Below are positions 43,065 through 52,189 of a stretch of DNA of 64,000 nucleotides, piece after piece. The translations under genes and the position numbers were made by a program. How positions within the stretch are numbered: position 1 is the first letter of the stretch; every line of letters begins with the position of its first letter. This DNA comes from Fimbriimonadaceae bacterium (GTDB taxonomy: Bacteria > Armatimonadota > Fimbriimonadia > Fimbriimonadales > Fimbriimonadaceae): the NCBI GenBank assembly GCA_019638675.1, contig JAHBTE010000001.1:124001-188000 (forward strand), in the 5' to 3' direction. Under the pieces are notes generated by a model that made no database searches, was not told the origin of the DNA, and was given only the letters and a program-made list of their open reading frames with translations.

Positions 43065-43967
43065 TTATTCAAACGGTCGAGTTGAAGCCAATTTTGCGAG
43101 CCAGTCCGCGCATTCGGTTTCGTCCGACGGCACCATCTGATTAGGCACCAAATACCAAACCTCCCGGTGTTCGGTAAAGTCACCGGGAGGTACGATCTCC
43201 ATGCCGCCCAGGGTTTCGATCTCCAGCATATCTTCGCGGGTAAATGCTTCGAAATTCACCCCGTAGTCGGGGTAAACCGCATACTCGTCAAAATCGAACC
43301 GCTTAAGAAATGCATACCCTTCGTTTACGCACACCGCGTACCCCTGCTGAATCAATGCACCTGCCTTTTGTGGCCCCATGTTGGCATCGTGCTTGAGCCG
43401 CACGACCTTTTCACCCCAACTCCAGCGAGGGTCGCCCATTTTGGTGTAGTTCCAAAGCGTGATCGGGCGAGCGGGCAAAACTCGTTCGCTGTGCGGAACG
43501 TAATCCGCCTGTGGCCAAACGATTTCTCCACCCGAACATTGAGTCGGCGACCAAGCGGCTAAATCCAAGTGGTACGGCGAATGGTTATAAATGCGGTGGT
43601 CAACAATAAACCGATCAAGCTCTGGCTCTGGTTTGATCCGCATCTCTTTTTGAGTTAGATTCACGTCGGTTGGGGCGGTAAATACAAACCAACCGTTTTC
43701 TTCAGTCACTTCCACCGGAACGTTATCGGGTTGGAAGGTGCGCTTCGGATGCTCAGGGGCGATCCACAGCCTGTGACCGCCGTATGTTTGCATTTCGTCC
43801 CCGCCTGTCATGCCGGCCGTAGCAGGATCTACTAGGAATAGATTTGGCCCGCCTACCGGCCCATAAGAGATAATCCGAGGCCCAATATCTAAAGTCACTA
43901 ACATTTCGGTGTTGTTGCACACCAGCCGCGCATTTCGTTCCCAACCTGAAAACTGAACTATCTCCAT
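43065..43967 (-). CDS. Galactose-mutarotase-fold protein (DUF4380-like)
   Basis: A 300-residue beta-rich protein. It opens MEIVQFSGWERNARLVCNNT and continues LVTLDIGPRIISYGPVGGPN, the superhelical beta-sandwich entry typical of aldose-1-epimerase-like folds and of DUF4380. It contains GGHRLWIAPEHPKRTFQPDN, where the conserved mutarotase-type Arg/His would be, DHRIYNHSPYHLDLAAWSPT and HREVWYLV. No signal peptide, so cytoplasmic. Probably binds or isomerises a sugar; the real substrate is unknown. Confidence 0.7.
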   Translation of the reverse strand: MEIVQFSGWERNARLVCNNTEMLVTLDIGPRIISYGPVGGPNLFLVDPATAGMTGGDEMQTYGGHRLWIAPEHPKRTFQPDNVPVEVTEENGWFVFTAPTDVNLTQKEMRIKPEPELDRFIVDHRIYNHSPYHLDLAAWSPTQCSGGEIVWPQADYVPHSERVLPARPITLWNYTKMGDPRWSWGEKVVRLKHDANMGPQKAGALIQQGYAVCVNEGYAFLKRFDFDEYAVYPDYGVNFEAFTREDMLEIETLGGMEIVPPGDFTEHREVWYLVPNQMVPSDETECADWLAKLASTRPFE

Positions 43968-44060
43968 CGCTTTGGTGTTTACCTGTCAAGCAATATTTAA
44001 TGCTGGCTTGCTGACTCTATGGGAACTGCGAAAACCATTCTATAATTAAGATAGTTAAGA

Positions 44061-44399
44061 GTGAAGAAGTGGCCCCGCATTCTGATAGCACTGGTGGCGA
44101 CGTGTACGGTCGCTGGCCCGTGTATGTGCGCCACTCTGAACCCATCCTGCGCTTGCCAAGCCCCGATTTCGGAAACCGTTTGCTGTGCTTGCGATGCAAG
44201 CAAATGCGAGTGCGAATGCTGTCAACCAGCGGTTGAAGAACGATCTGCCACTCAAACAACTGCTACTGTCGAGCAACCATCTGAACCTCAACTTTTAATT
44301 TCAGCTGTCTCCCAGGTTCAGCCAACCACCAATTTCTGGATTCCCAACGAGGCAATCCGAGAAACTTTTTCTCCCCGCGGCCCACCACGTTGCGCCTGA
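44061..44399 (+). CDS. Cys-rich exported protein, first gene of a metal-binding cluster
   Basis: A 112-residue protein with a signal-like N-terminus (KKWPRILIALVATCTVAG) and 13 Cys, twelve of them before residue 55 in dense groups (CCACDASKCECECCQ at 41-55). The C-terminal half is Gln/Thr/Pro rich with one Cys near the end. It starts with GTG at 44061; TATAAT at 44041-44046 lies 14 bp before it. The Cys density points to soft-metal binding such as copper or zinc outside the cytoplasm. A metallothionein-like gene follows after 61 bp. No named family recognised. Confidence 0.68.
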   Translation: MKKWPRILIALVATCTVAGPCMCATLNPSCACQAPISETVCCACDASKCECECCQPAVEERSATQTTATVEQPSEPQLLISAVSQVQPTTNFWIPNEAIRETFSPRGPPRCA

Positions 44400-44460
44400 A
44401 CAAGCGCAACACTCTGCCCGATTCGGGCCACGACGACACACAAAAAAGAAAAAAGAAAAA

Positions 44461-44604
44461 ATGTCAAACAACTGTTCAAACCCTAATTGCAAGTGCGAAA
44501 ACTGCACCTGCGGCGACAACTGCTCATGCACTACTTGCAACTGCGGCGCAGATTGCAAATGCACACCAGAGCAAAACTGCGGCTGTAAATGCTGTGAGAG
44601 CTAA
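44461..44604 (+). CDS. Metallothionein-like small Cys-rich protein
   Basis: A 47-residue protein, 15 of them Cys (positions 5, 10, 12, 15, 17, 21, 23, 26, 28, 32, 34, 40, 42, 44, 45), mostly as C-x-C and C-x-x-C pairs (NCKCENCTCGDNCSCTTCNC). There are no aromatic residues and few hydrophobic ones, which is the composition of metallothioneins that sequester zinc, copper or cadmium in the cytoplasm. It has no signal peptide, unlike its upstream neighbour. Its stop is 2 bp before the next ATG. An A-rich tract rather than a clear Shine-Dalgarno precedes its ATG. It is too short for most ORF cutoffs. Confidence 0.85.
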   Translation: MSNNCSNPNCKCENCTCGDNCSCTTCNCGADCKCTPEQNCGCKCCES

Positions 44605-44606
44605 AC

Positions 44607-45260
44607 ATGACTAAAATCGCGTTAGCGATGGTGATGGCTGCCTTTGGCAGCCACGCCATCGCGCAAGAACAAACTACGCAACAGCAAAGCGGCTCGGAAC
44701 AAAAAGGTTCGGGCCAAGCTTTGTGCCCCTTGTGAATAGCGGGCGGTTACGGGGCCAGTTCGGCCTCATTTAGCCCTTGGCTGATCAATACCGTTTACGC
44801 ACCTGGCTCTGTGACAGAAGCTGAAACTTTCGTTTGGTACCGACCTTCAACACGTATATCGCTAGGTATCGCCCACTTAGCGAAGCAGAATGCGTTTCGT
44901 TGGCTTGCCTCGGTGAATATCTCGCCTGAATCAGAAAATCTGCCAGCAATCAATGCTTCGGCGGGGGTTCAAGGAATCGGAACAGGAAATCCAGGCTACA
45001 GCTTGACCGCAGAGAAAAACTGGAATCTTTCTACTGGGAAGTTCAATAGTTTTCTCGGAGTTGGGTTTAGATCAAATGAAAACCACGCTCATGCAGTAGC
45101 GGGAGCTAAATACACACTAGAATCTGGAATCTCAATTGGCTTTCAGATGGACGGACATCAAACTCACCCGTTTATCACTTATAGCAAGGACAACTGGACG
45201 ACGGGATTCTTTCTCGTGGATGGAAAACAGCCTGCTTATATGTTCGGGCTTAAATTCTAA
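44607..45260 (+). pseudogene. Beta-barrel outer-membrane-like protein interrupted by one in-frame TGA
   Basis: From the ATG at 44607 the frame reads a good signal peptide (MTKIALAMVMAAFGSHAIAQ), a Gln/Ser-rich linker and ALCPL, then TGA at 44733-44735 (codon 43). The same frame stays open to 45260: IAGGYGASSASFSPWLINTV and on to a C-terminal PAYMFGLKF. The alternating polar/nonpolar strands and terminal Phe are typical of outer-membrane beta-barrels. Total 217 codons. It may be a nonsense mutant, a read-through or recoded gene, or a sequencing error; a GTG at 44811 could start only a truncated product. The Cys-Pro-Leu-X pattern and Cys-rich neighbours suggest X was Cys. See findings. Confidence 0.75.
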
Positions 45261-45267
45261 AAGACAG

Positions 45268-45303
45268 ACGGCACCTCGGGAAGTTTCCGTAGGTGCCGTT
45301 TTT
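45268..45303 (+). terminator. Rho-independent terminator of the Cys-rich cluster
   Basis: A 9-bp outer stem ACGGCACCT (45268-45276) with AGGTGCCGT (45291-45299), inner partial pairing, then TTTTTGTTT. It lies 7 bp after the barrel gene stop. Confidence 0.88.
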
Positions 45304-45401
45304 GTTTCCCAGATAGACCCTCCAGCCCGCCTGACGCTTTATATCTATTCAAACACCGTGCCAAAACCTCAAGTGGATTATGAAGTTTGGTCAAAACCAA
45401 G

Positions 45402-45435
45402 TAATAAAACCAACCGGATACAAGATCCGGCTGGT
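45402..45435 (-). terminator. Terminator of the OB-fold exported protein gene
   Basis: On the minus strand an 11-bp stem with one G-T pair (45425-45435 with 45409-45419) and a five-base loop is followed by TTTATTAC. It lies 27 bp after the stop at 45462. The stretch 45304-45401 between the two terminators holds no gene that I can support. Confidence 0.7.
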
Positions 45436-45461
45436 ATCGCAATGAACTCAGGAAAAACTGA

Positions 45462-46289
45462 TTACCAGGGTATGACGACGGAAGATTTTCCGTTTTCGAT
45501 CAAAACTGCTTCGCCCGATTTAAGACGACCAACTTTGATTCCTTCGCTGAGTGTATCGCCTGCTTGAGCGTAAAGTGTTTGACCTTCTTTGGTGAATACA
45601 CCAGTCGCTCCGCCGTTTGATTCGACAGATCCTACGAACTTCCAACCATCAAATGGAACTTTCGGTTTTTCTGGCTCTTTAGGTGCGTTTGCCGCTCCGC
45701 TATCTGCAACGCTAGCATCAACAAGGTAGATGTCGTTAGGAAGGCCATCCATTTTCATGCGGCCCATGAACTTTCCTTGAAGTTCAACAGGCTTGCCAAG
45801 TTCAAACGGGTGATTTCCTTCAAATCGGAATGCGAACAGAGGCGCATCGGACTTCGCATTTGGCGGAGCCAAATACACCAAAGTCTTTTCGTTAGAAGGC
45901 ACGACCTTGATGACGACACCTTGTGCGCTTACCGGCGCACCAACGAGTTCTTTTGCGGCTTTAGCGGAGTTGGCGTTAAATGCCTGAACGATTTCACCCG
46001 CTTGGAAGACTTTGCTTGCCAAGCTGCTGGCGACAGACGCTCCGCCTTCGCCACTCATGAGTGAATTCGCCTCTTTTGCTCGCGCATCGCCTAATTTCTT
46101 GTTTTCTTTGGCCTGTCCAGCGGCTTTCATTCCGCCAGTGATGCCGCCAGTTCCTATCTGCGGAGCTAGTCCAGCACCTGCCATCGTAGTCACCAATTGT
46201 GGTGCGCCATTTGCTACCCTTGGAAAACTCGCCGTGGCCGTGACTATCACAACCATCGACAAGCCAATTAATATCTGAGTCCCTCGCAT
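45462..46289 (-). CDS. Exported protein with OB-fold and PilP/GspC-like C-terminal domain
   Basis: A 275-residue protein with a signal peptide (about 1-28). An Ala/Gly-rich helical region leads to an OB-fold of the tRNA_anti-like kind (AKELVGAPVSAQGVVIKVVP ... FELGKPVELQGKFMGRM, about 110-190), then a Pro/Lys linker and a C-terminal 50-residue domain (WKFVGSVESNGGATGVFTKE ... LSEGIKVGRLKSGEAVLI) that resembles the PilP/GspC homology region of pilus and secretion systems. That would place it periplasmically, between inner-membrane and secretin parts, but no secretion gene is adjacent. Lies 57 bp downstream of acs on the same strand. Confidence 0.65.
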   Translation of the reverse strand: MRGTQILIGLSMVVIVTATASFPRVANGAPQLVTTMAGAGLAPQIGTGGITGGMKAAGQAKENKKLGDARAKEANSLMSGEGGASVASSLASKVFQAGEIVQAFNANSAKAAKELVGAPVSAQGVVIKVVPSNEKTLVYLAPPNAKSDAPLFAFRFEGNHPFELGKPVELQGKFMGRMKMDGLPNDIYLVDASVADSGAANAPKEPEKPKVPFDGWKFVGSVESNGGATGVFTKEGQTLYAQAGDTLSEGIKVGRLKSGEAVLIENGKSSVVIPW

Positions 46290-46346
46290 ATTCCGGTTGT
46301 TCCCCGAAACAAAGGCGAGTCACCCAGTAATCAGGCTGGGATTCAG

Positions 46347-48347
46347 TTACCCTTCTTTATCTTCGTACTGGCACTTGAGTGATTGCACAATCGCCGGATC
46401 AGCTAGGGTCGTCACGTCGCCCAGCACCCGACCTTCTGCAACATCACGCAATAGCCGCCGCATTATCTTGCCGCTTCGAGTTTTTGGGAGCTCAGCTGAG
46501 AAAATCAGATCATCAGGTCTTGCTAACGCTCCGATCTTAGTAGCAACGTGTTTCTTGAGTTCCTGAGCTAATTCATCGCTTGGTTCAGCGGAACCTTTGA
46601 GGATCACAAATGCCGCCACCGCTTGGCCCTTTACATCATGGGTTTTGCCGATGACTGCCGCTTCCGCAACTTTCGGGTGGTCTACTAGTGCGCTTTCAAC
46701 TTCCATTGTCGAAATGTTGTGGCCGCTGACCAGCATAATATCGTCCACACGCCCGAGGAGCCAGAAGTAGCCATCAGCATCTAGCTTCGCTCCGTCGCCT
46801 GCGAAATAAGCGTCGCTGAACTTGCTCCAATAGGTTTTTACGTAGCGGTCTTGATCGCCCCAGATTCCACGCAACATGCTGGGCCATGGTCGTTTGAGAA
46901 CTAAAAATCCACCGACCGGAACGCCCTGCGTTTTCACAAGGTCGTTCCCATCTTCATCGTAGATCGTTGCCCAAACTCCAGGAAAAACTTTGGTTGCCGA
47001 ACCTGGCTTCGTCGGAACGATTCCCGGCAGCGATGTGATCATGATCGCTCCGGTTTCGGTTTGCCACCAGGTATCCACGATCGGGCACCGCTCCCCGCCA
47101 ATCACGCGGTGGTACCACATCCAGGCTTCGGGGTTGATTGGTTCGCCAACCGAGCCAAGTAGTCGCAACGAACTTAAATCACACGCGGCAGGATATTCTT
47201 CGCCCCACTTCATAAAGGTGCGGATTGCAGTTGGCGCTGTGTAAAGAATCGTCACTTTGTGTTTTTCAACGATTCGCCAGAAGCGATCTTTCTCTGGAGT
47301 GTCGGGTGAACCTTCATAAAGCACCTGAGTCACGCAGTTCGCCATTGGGCCGTAGACAACGTAGCTGTGACCCGTCACCCAGCCGCAGTCAGCCGTGCAC
47401 CAGTAGATATCGGAATCTTTGTAATCGAAGACACACTTGCTGGTTGCGCTGGTTCCGACCAGGTATCCGCCGGTGGTGTGCATGATTCCTTTCGGTTTGC
47501 CAGTTGAGCCGCTCGTGTAAAGGATGTAGAGCAAATCTTCGCTATCCATTGGCTCACATGGGCAGTCATCCGATTGCTGAGGAACTACGTCGTGCCACCA
47601 AACGTCACGACCTTCCACCCAAGTCCCGCGATTGTAATCGGGAGCCGGGATTCCCATCGTTTCCGCAAATGGTGCCCCAACCCGCTCGTAAACCAAAACG
47701 TTTGTTACGCTCGGACAACCCATTTCGATCGCGGAATCCACAATCTGCTTGAGCGGAATGATATTGCCACGTCGCCAAGAACCATCCGCTGTGATGACTA
47801 ACTTCGCCTCAGCATCGTTGACGCGCTCTTGAATAGATTGCGCGCTAAATCCACCAAAAACTACTGAGTGCGCCGCCCCAATTCGAGCGCAAGCGAGCAT
47901 GGCAAGGCAAAGTTCTGGCCCTTGTCCCATATAGATGCAGACTCGATCACCTTTGGTGACTCCCAGCGACTTGATAGCGTTTGCCAGCCGCTGGACGTGT
48001 TCCAGAACCATCGAAAAAGTGAACTCGCGAACGTCACCTGGTTCCCCTTCCCCAATCCAGGCAATACGATTGCCTAATCCATTTTTAACATGGCGGTCTA
48101 CGCAGTTGTAGCACGCATTGATCTTTCCGCCGAGGAACCATTTGGAGTACGGCTGGTTCCATTCGACGACTGTGTGCCACTTTTCGAACCAGTCGAGTTT
48201 TTCTGCCCAACCTTCCCACCAGCCTTGCCAATCTGCATCTGCCTGACCGTAAATCGCCGGATCATTCAGGTTTGCGTTTGCCTTAAATGCCTCACTCGGC
48301 GGGAAAATGCGATCTTCTTGCAGCAGGGTATCAATGGTTTCTGACAC
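46347..48347 (-). CDS. acs: Acetyl-CoA synthetase (AMP-forming)
   Basis: A 666-residue adenylate-forming enzyme. In order: an Acs N-terminal segment ([20 protein letters not shown]), the core P-loop-like motif [56 protein letters not shown], and [13 protein letters not shown] near the end, where Lys in GKIMRR is the catalytic and acetylation site. It converts acetate, CoA and ATP to acetyl-CoA. Some members act on propionate, which would fit the methylcitrate genes at 3.2-5.5 kb, but acetate is the default. Confidence 0.96.
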   Translation of the reverse strand: MSETIDTLLQEDRIFPPSEAFKANANLNDPAIYGQADADWQGWWEGWAEKLDWFEKWHTVVEWNQPYSKWFLGGKINACYNCVDRHVKNGLGNRIAWIGEGEPGDVREFTFSMVLEHVQRLANAIKSLGVTKGDRVCIYMGQGPELCLAMLACARIGAAHSVVFGGFSAQSIQERVNDAEAKLVITADGSWRRGNIIPLKQIVDSAIEMGCPSVTNVLVYERVGAPFAETMGIPAPDYNRGTWVEGRDVWWHDVVPQQSDDCPCEPMDSEDLLYILYTSGSTGKPKGIMHTTGGYLVGTSATSKCVFDYKDSDIYWCTADCGWVTGHSYVVYGPMANCVTQVLYEGSPDTPEKDRFWRIVEKHKVTILYTAPTAIRTFMKWGEEYPAACDLSSLRLLGSVGEPINPEAWMWYHRVIGGERCPIVDTWWQTETGAIMITSLPGIVPTKPGSATKVFPGVWATIYDEDGNDLVKTQGVPVGGFLVLKRPWPSMLRGIWGDQDRYVKTYWSKFSDAYFAGDGAKLDADGYFWLLGRVDDIMLVSGHNISTMEVESALVDHPKVAEAAVIGKTHDVKGQAVAAFVILKGSAEPSDELAQELKKHVATKIGALARPDDLIFSAELPKTRSGKIMRRLLRDVAEGRVLGDVTTLADPAIVQSLKCQYEDKEG

Positions 48348-48405
48348 AGGTGTTTACTCCGAAACTGTTTTACCCTGACCTTGAATTGGATATGATCAAG
48401 CTGGA

Positions 48406-49083
48406 ATGTCGTTCCAACTCAGCAAATGCATCGGGTTGACCGTCCCCAACCCAGATGAAGCCGCCTTGTTTTATGAATCGTGGCTGGGAATAAACCCAAC
48501 CCACACACGCGATGGGTTGCAACTTGTTGGCGGAGGATTAACTTTTTACATTGATCCGGGTCAAAGGCGACAGCCGCTATTGGAATTCCTTACTGAGGAC
48601 TTGAAGGAAGCGCGACCTATTTTGCGTTCATTAGGATTTCAGGAAGAAGTTTGGTATGGCCCGGGGAAACTGAATATGGTTGCCGACCCATTTGGAATCC
48701 AGTGGAACGTCTACCAAGAAATCCCAGATGAGCCCTGGCCCGTAATTGATATTGGATTTCCTCCTATTCCCGCAAAAATCGGATTGCATATCCACGAAAT
48801 CGAAAAAGCGGCTCAGTTTTATGCGGATTTGTTTGAAGAATCGGCAACCAAAACCCCAAGCGGCTGGACGATTGATTCCAACGGGATTCGCTTGATTATC
48901 GAAGACGGAATTCCGCCCGGTCCGATATTTTTTGTTGACACTAATGCGGAAAAGGTTGAGATGTCTGTGTTGAACGAGTTGTTCGGAACCAAGTCAACGG
49001 CAGTGGATGACTTTGGCACTCCATGGAAAGTTGTGCCCCACCTTTCGGGCGGGAAGGCAGTCATTTCTAGTTCAGAGGCATAA
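48406..49083 (+). CDS. VOC superfamily protein (glyoxalase/dioxygenase fold), two-module
   Basis: A 225-residue protein with two beta-alpha-beta-beta-beta modules: the first begins FQLSKCIGLTVPNPDEAALF and the second IPAKIGLHIHEIEKAAQFYA. Metal-ligand candidates (His, Glu) are present but do not allow a substrate to be named. TATGAT at 48391-48396 lies 9 bp before the ATG. Its TAA is 10 bp before the next gene. Confidence 0.75.
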   Translation: MSFQLSKCIGLTVPNPDEAALFYESWLGINPTHTRDGLQLVGGGLTFYIDPGQRRQPLLEFLTEDLKEARPILRSLGFQEEVWYGPGKLNMVADPFGIQWNVYQEIPDEPWPVIDIGFPPIPAKIGLHIHEIEKAAQFYADLFEESATKTPSGWTIDSNGIRLIIEDGIPPGPIFFVDTNAEKVEMSVLNELFGTKSTAVDDFGTPWKVVPHLSGGKAVISSSEA

Positions 49084-49093
49084 TAGGGGATTC

Positions 49094-49600
49094 ATGCAAC
49101 TTCGTACTGACTGGGAGGGTTTTATTGCCGAGCTTCGGAATCGTTGGCCAAATGGGGCCACGGTTTATTTGGCTCGTGACGGGCAATTTACTTTGCTGAC
49201 CGCTCTTGACCCATCAGACAAGACCATATTTTCTGCCCGGGTTGCCGAAACTCTCGAATCGTTGTCAGCCCAGTTAAAGGAGAAGGGACATGATTGCCGG
49301 AATGGTATTTGGACTACTCAATCGGGAGCCACTATGCTTGAAGATCTCCATATTGCGGCGGTTGCCTATAAAAGTGACGAAAAGAAACCAGGTCTATGGG
49401 TTGATTGCTTTCCTTACCTGCCAACCCAGTCTGAAGTCATTTCAAAAATCTTGGAAGAATTCAACGCTGATGGCACTCTTGAGACAACCGATAATGACCT
49501 CTTTGCAAACATCGCTGTACCCAACGTTGTCATCCTGACTCCGGCGGAGATTCAGCAGTTTATTGGAAGAAACCACCCTGTCGTCAATGAATCAGACTGA
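49094..49600 (+). CDS. Unknown protein, 168 residues
   Basis: Start chosen at the ATG 49094 with GGGGA 4-8 bp upstream; an earlier in-frame start at 49007 lies inside the preceding VOC gene. The protein (QLRTDWEGFIAELRNRWPNG ... VVILTPAEIQQFIGRNHPVV) has no recognised domain, signal peptide or membrane helix. It overlaps the sigma-factor gene by 14 bases and is probably co-transcribed with the VOC gene. Confidence 0.65.
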   Translation: MQLRTDWEGFIAELRNRWPNGATVYLARDGQFTLLTALDPSDKTIFSARVAETLESLSAQLKEKGHDCRNGIWTTQSGATMLEDLHIAAVAYKSDEKKPGLWVDCFPYLPTQSEVISKILEEFNADGTLETTDNDLFANIAVPNVVILTPAEIQQFIGRNHPVVNESD

Positions 49601-50093
49601 GCAGTTTGAAATACAGTTGAACCAGCACAAAGATGCGGTTTATCGGCAAATGATCCGCGTTTGCGGTAACCACGATGATGCTGAAGATGTTTTAGTTGAG
49701 GCTATTCTCAACGCGTATAAGCACTACGAGGCTTTAGAATCGCCGGAGAAATTTCAAGCTTGGCTAGCCGTGATTGGTCGCCGCGTCTGCGGTCGAATCA
49801 GGAAAAAGGAATCCTTGCTACCTGTGATTGCATTAGGCGAATCTATCGCCGAGCCATTTACCACTCCAGAGCCATTCGATAGCGGTGATGAGTTTGTCTC
49901 AAAAGTGCATTCAATCTTGGAATTGATCCCGGAGCCAGAACGTGTGGTTTTTGAAATGAGAGACATCAAAGGACTGAGTGGTCAAGAAACCGCCGACGAA
50001 CTCAAAATCTCCTTAGCCGCGCAAAAAAGCAGACTTCATCGAGCCAGGGCCAAAGTGAGAGAATTACTCGATGATTGCGTCAATTGCGCTTGA
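49587..50093 (+). CDS. ECF-type sigma-70 family RNA polymerase sigma factor
   Basis: A 168-residue sigma factor from the ATG at 49587; a TTG at 49563 would add 8 residues. Region 2 is VYRQMIRVCGNHDDAEDVLV, the conserved D-D-A-E-D segment, and region 4 is LELIPEPERVVFEMRDIKG LSGQETADELKISLAAQKSR, the HTH with LHRARAKVRELL. No anti-sigma gene follows. The linker between regions is typical of ECF factors. The 3' end overlaps the convergent hydrolase gene by 58 bp. Regulon unknown. Confidence 0.87.
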   Translation: MNQTEQFEIQLNQHKDAVYRQMIRVCGNHDDAEDVLVEAILNAYKHYEALESPEKFQAWLAVIGRRVCGRIRKKESLLPVIALGESIAEPFTTPEPFDSGDEFVSKVHSILELIPEPERVVFEMRDIKGLSGQETADELKISLAAQKSRLHRARAKVRELLDDCVNCA

Positions 50094-51127
50094 GCTTTAC
50101 GCAATTTGAGTATTTCTCTTGCCCAACCCATCGAGTTGCCCCCGTCACTGTTCTTGAAAACGAGAATCGTCCACCCATCAGCTAGTGACCGCAAGAATGC
50201 GCTTGTGAATCCGAAGGTTTCCCCGGTATGACGAACTTCATCTTTCGCCACGTGCCAGCCAAACCCATAGCCAGTCACTTGCCCAGGAATCTGGCATGTC
50301 CATTGTTGCTTTAAGATTGATTGGTCTAAAGCCGCGCTTGAACCTGTCGATTTGCTTGCAGCACGTAGAGCAAGCTCGTATTTGACCATGTCTTCCATGG
50401 TTGAAAGAATCCCACCACTTCCTTCAAAAACCTTGGGGCGATCTTCGGTCGGACGGACGAGATTTCCATCACGCCAACGGTAGGCATCGGCTCGATTGGG
50501 CGTGATGACGGTTGGATCGTAATATGCAGTCGAAGCCATACCGACTTTGTCAAAAACCCGCTCCTTAACAACTTCACTAAACTCTTTTTTTGCAACTACA
50601 CCGGCTAATTGACCAAGCAGTCCATATGCAAAGTTATTGTAACGATACTTCGTCCCTGGTTCTTCAGCGAGAGGTTTGCTTCCTAGTAAATCAAGATATT
50701 CCTTGAGCGTGTATGGCTTTGAATAACTAAAAGCAGAGCCAGGATCGGCGATGCCGCTTGTGTGCGAAAGCATGTGACGAATCTTGACATTGGCCCAGGA
50801 TGGACTTGCGTCGGGCATGTACTTCCGGATCGAATCGTCCAAGCCAATTTTGCCTTCTTTAACCAGACTCAACACAGTGTAGGCGCAGAACTGTTTGCTT
50901 AGCGAAGCAATACGAAATACAGATTTTGGCATAAATGGCGAGCTTAATTCTAAATTGGAAAACCCATAACTCCGGTACTCCACCTTATCGTCCGGGCTGA
51001 TCATCGCCACGCAACTGCCAGGCACGTGGTCAGTCTCCATCATCTTCTTCATACCGTCGTCTATGGCATCCGCGTGAACGAATACGAACAGAGACAACGG
51101 TCCAATGAGAAGCAAAATCCTTCGCAT
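50036..51127 (-). CDS. Serine hydrolase, class C beta-lactamase/esterase family (S12)
   Basis: A 363-residue exported protein (signal peptide about 1-20) with the S12 motifs: S-x-x-K at Ser75-Lys78 (IASLSKQF), Y-x-N at Tyr163-Asn165 (RYNNFAYG) and HTGETFGF as the third motif. Family members include AmpC, D-alanyl-D-alanine peptidases and esterases; sequence alone does not separate these. The last about 19 codons (SSNSLTLALAR) are read antisense to the end of the sigma-factor gene; an unusually long 58-bp convergent overlap. Confidence 0.85.
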   Translation of the reverse strand: MRRILLLIGPLSLFVFVHADAIDDGMKKMMETDHVPGSCVAMISPDDKVEYRSYGFSNLELSSPFMPKSVFRIASLSKQFCAYTVLSLVKEGKIGLDDSIRKYMPDASPSWANVKIRHMLSHTSGIADPGSAFSYSKPYTLKEYLDLLGSKPLAEEPGTKYRYNNFAYGLLGQLAGVVAKKEFSEVVKERVFDKVGMASTAYYDPTVITPNRADAYRWRDGNLVRPTEDRPKVFEGSGGILSTMEDMVKYELALRAASKSTGSSAALDQSILKQQWTCQIPGQVTGYGFGWHVAKDEVRHTGETFGFTSAFLRSLADGWTILVFKNSDGGNSMGWAREILKLRKAQAQLTQSSSNSLTLALAR

Positions 51128-51206
51128 GTTGAATTCTGGCCTAATTCAATAGAAAAAATAAGTATTATCGGTCACGCAGGACGTCTGATTTCAGGCACAA
51201 CTAAAC

Positions 51207-52121
51207 ATGACACGCCGCGCATTTACCCTCATCGAACTCTTGGTTGTGATTGCGATCATCGCCATTCTCGCTGCCATTCTCTTCCCTGTGTTTGCTCAGG
51301 CCAAAGCTGCCGCGAAGAAAATTACAAGTGTCAGCAACCTGAAACAAATCGGTACTTCAATCCACATTTATGTAAGTGATTACGACGATACATTTCCTAT
51401 CACCTACTCTCCGCTAGCCGGAACGCCTACCCGTTACAATCACGACCGACTCGTTCCAACTCCAAAATGGTTTGTAAATCCAACACCTGATCAAGAAAAC
51501 AACATGAACAGTTTTTGGAGCAATAACACTCAGCCGTACATCAAGAACTACGAAATGCTGCATGACAGCAACGCAACTGAAGTTGGAACGATTACTCAAA
51601 CCTCCTTCGATTCTATTCCCGCTCCAGCAAGTGTTAAAACAAAAGTGAGCTACACCTATAATGCCTTGTTGAACGGATACAGCACCACTGCCGTGGAGTC
51701 GGTTAGCCAATTACCACTCCTTTGGAACGGGCGAGGACGATCTTCACTCCGAGGTTGGGCGTATGCAAGCCCGTATATGTTCTGCGGAATATCGTCACAG
51801 CCTTGCCGCTACGTGCCGCCAACTGCAACCTGCAGTTTCTCGGCAAACGGCGAAGGCAGCCGCCCCAGCATGAATTCTTACAACAACGGCTATGATCTGC
51901 ACTCCGGTGGAATTATTTTCACTTACGCTGATTCATCGGCAAAGTGGAAAAAAATCGGCGTGAAAACAACCGGGGCGACCAACCCGCTGCAAGATCCGTT
52001 CTCACAATACGATGGAACGACTCAGCCTACTCGTCGATGGTTAGAGCCGCTTGGTTGCCACGCTTATCTGTTCCGACCAGACTTTGATTTCACTCAACAA
52101 GCTGGAATCGAAGGAACCTGA
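51207..52121 (+). CDS. DUF1559-type prepilin-like protein
   Basis: A 304-residue protein with the prepilin N-terminus [20 protein letters not shown] followed by [15 protein letters not shown], and a DUF1559 body ([20 protein letters not shown] and a C-terminal [18 protein letters not shown], the H-x-x-G/D-G element). Secreted and probably pilin-peptidase processed. A clear terminator follows. Solitary gene. Confidence 0.88.
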   Translation: MTRRAFTLIELLVVIAIIAILAAILFPVFAQAKAAAKKITSVSNLKQIGTSIHIYVSDYDDTFPITYSPLAGTPTRYNHDRLVPTPKWFVNPTPDQENNMNSFWSNNTQPYIKNYEMLHDSNATEVGTITQTSFDSIPAPASVKTKVSYTYNALLNGYSTTAVESVSQLPLLWNGRGRSSLRGWAYASPYMFCGISSQPCRYVPPTATCSFSANGEGSRPSMNSYNNGYDLHSGGIIFTYADSSAKWKKIGVKTTGATNPLQDPFSQYDGTTQPTRRWLEPLGCHAYLFRPDFDFTQQAGIEGT

Positions 52122-52144
52122 TCAGCACCCATTCTAAAAACACT

Positions 52145-52181
52145 AGGCCCCGAGAATCCAAATTCTCGGGGCCTTACTCTT
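52145..52181 (+). terminator. Terminator after DUF1559 gene
   Basis: A 13-bp stem AGGCCCCGAGAAT (52145-52157) with ATTCTCGGGGCCT (52162-52174), CCAA loop, followed by TACTCTTT. It lies 24 bp after the stop and 16 bp before the transporter gene. Confidence 0.85.
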
Positions 52182-52189
52182 TCCAACAT

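Noticed and set aside
44751-44767. Short hairpin after the in-frame TGA as a selenocysteine insertion element
   Set aside because: Only six pairs with one wobble, and the permissive consensus is met by chance often; kept only as an alternative in the finding, not as a feature.
46309-46345. Possible terminator between acs and the following gene
   Set aside because: The short CCCAG/CTGGG stem has no T run; the two genes may be co-transcribed.
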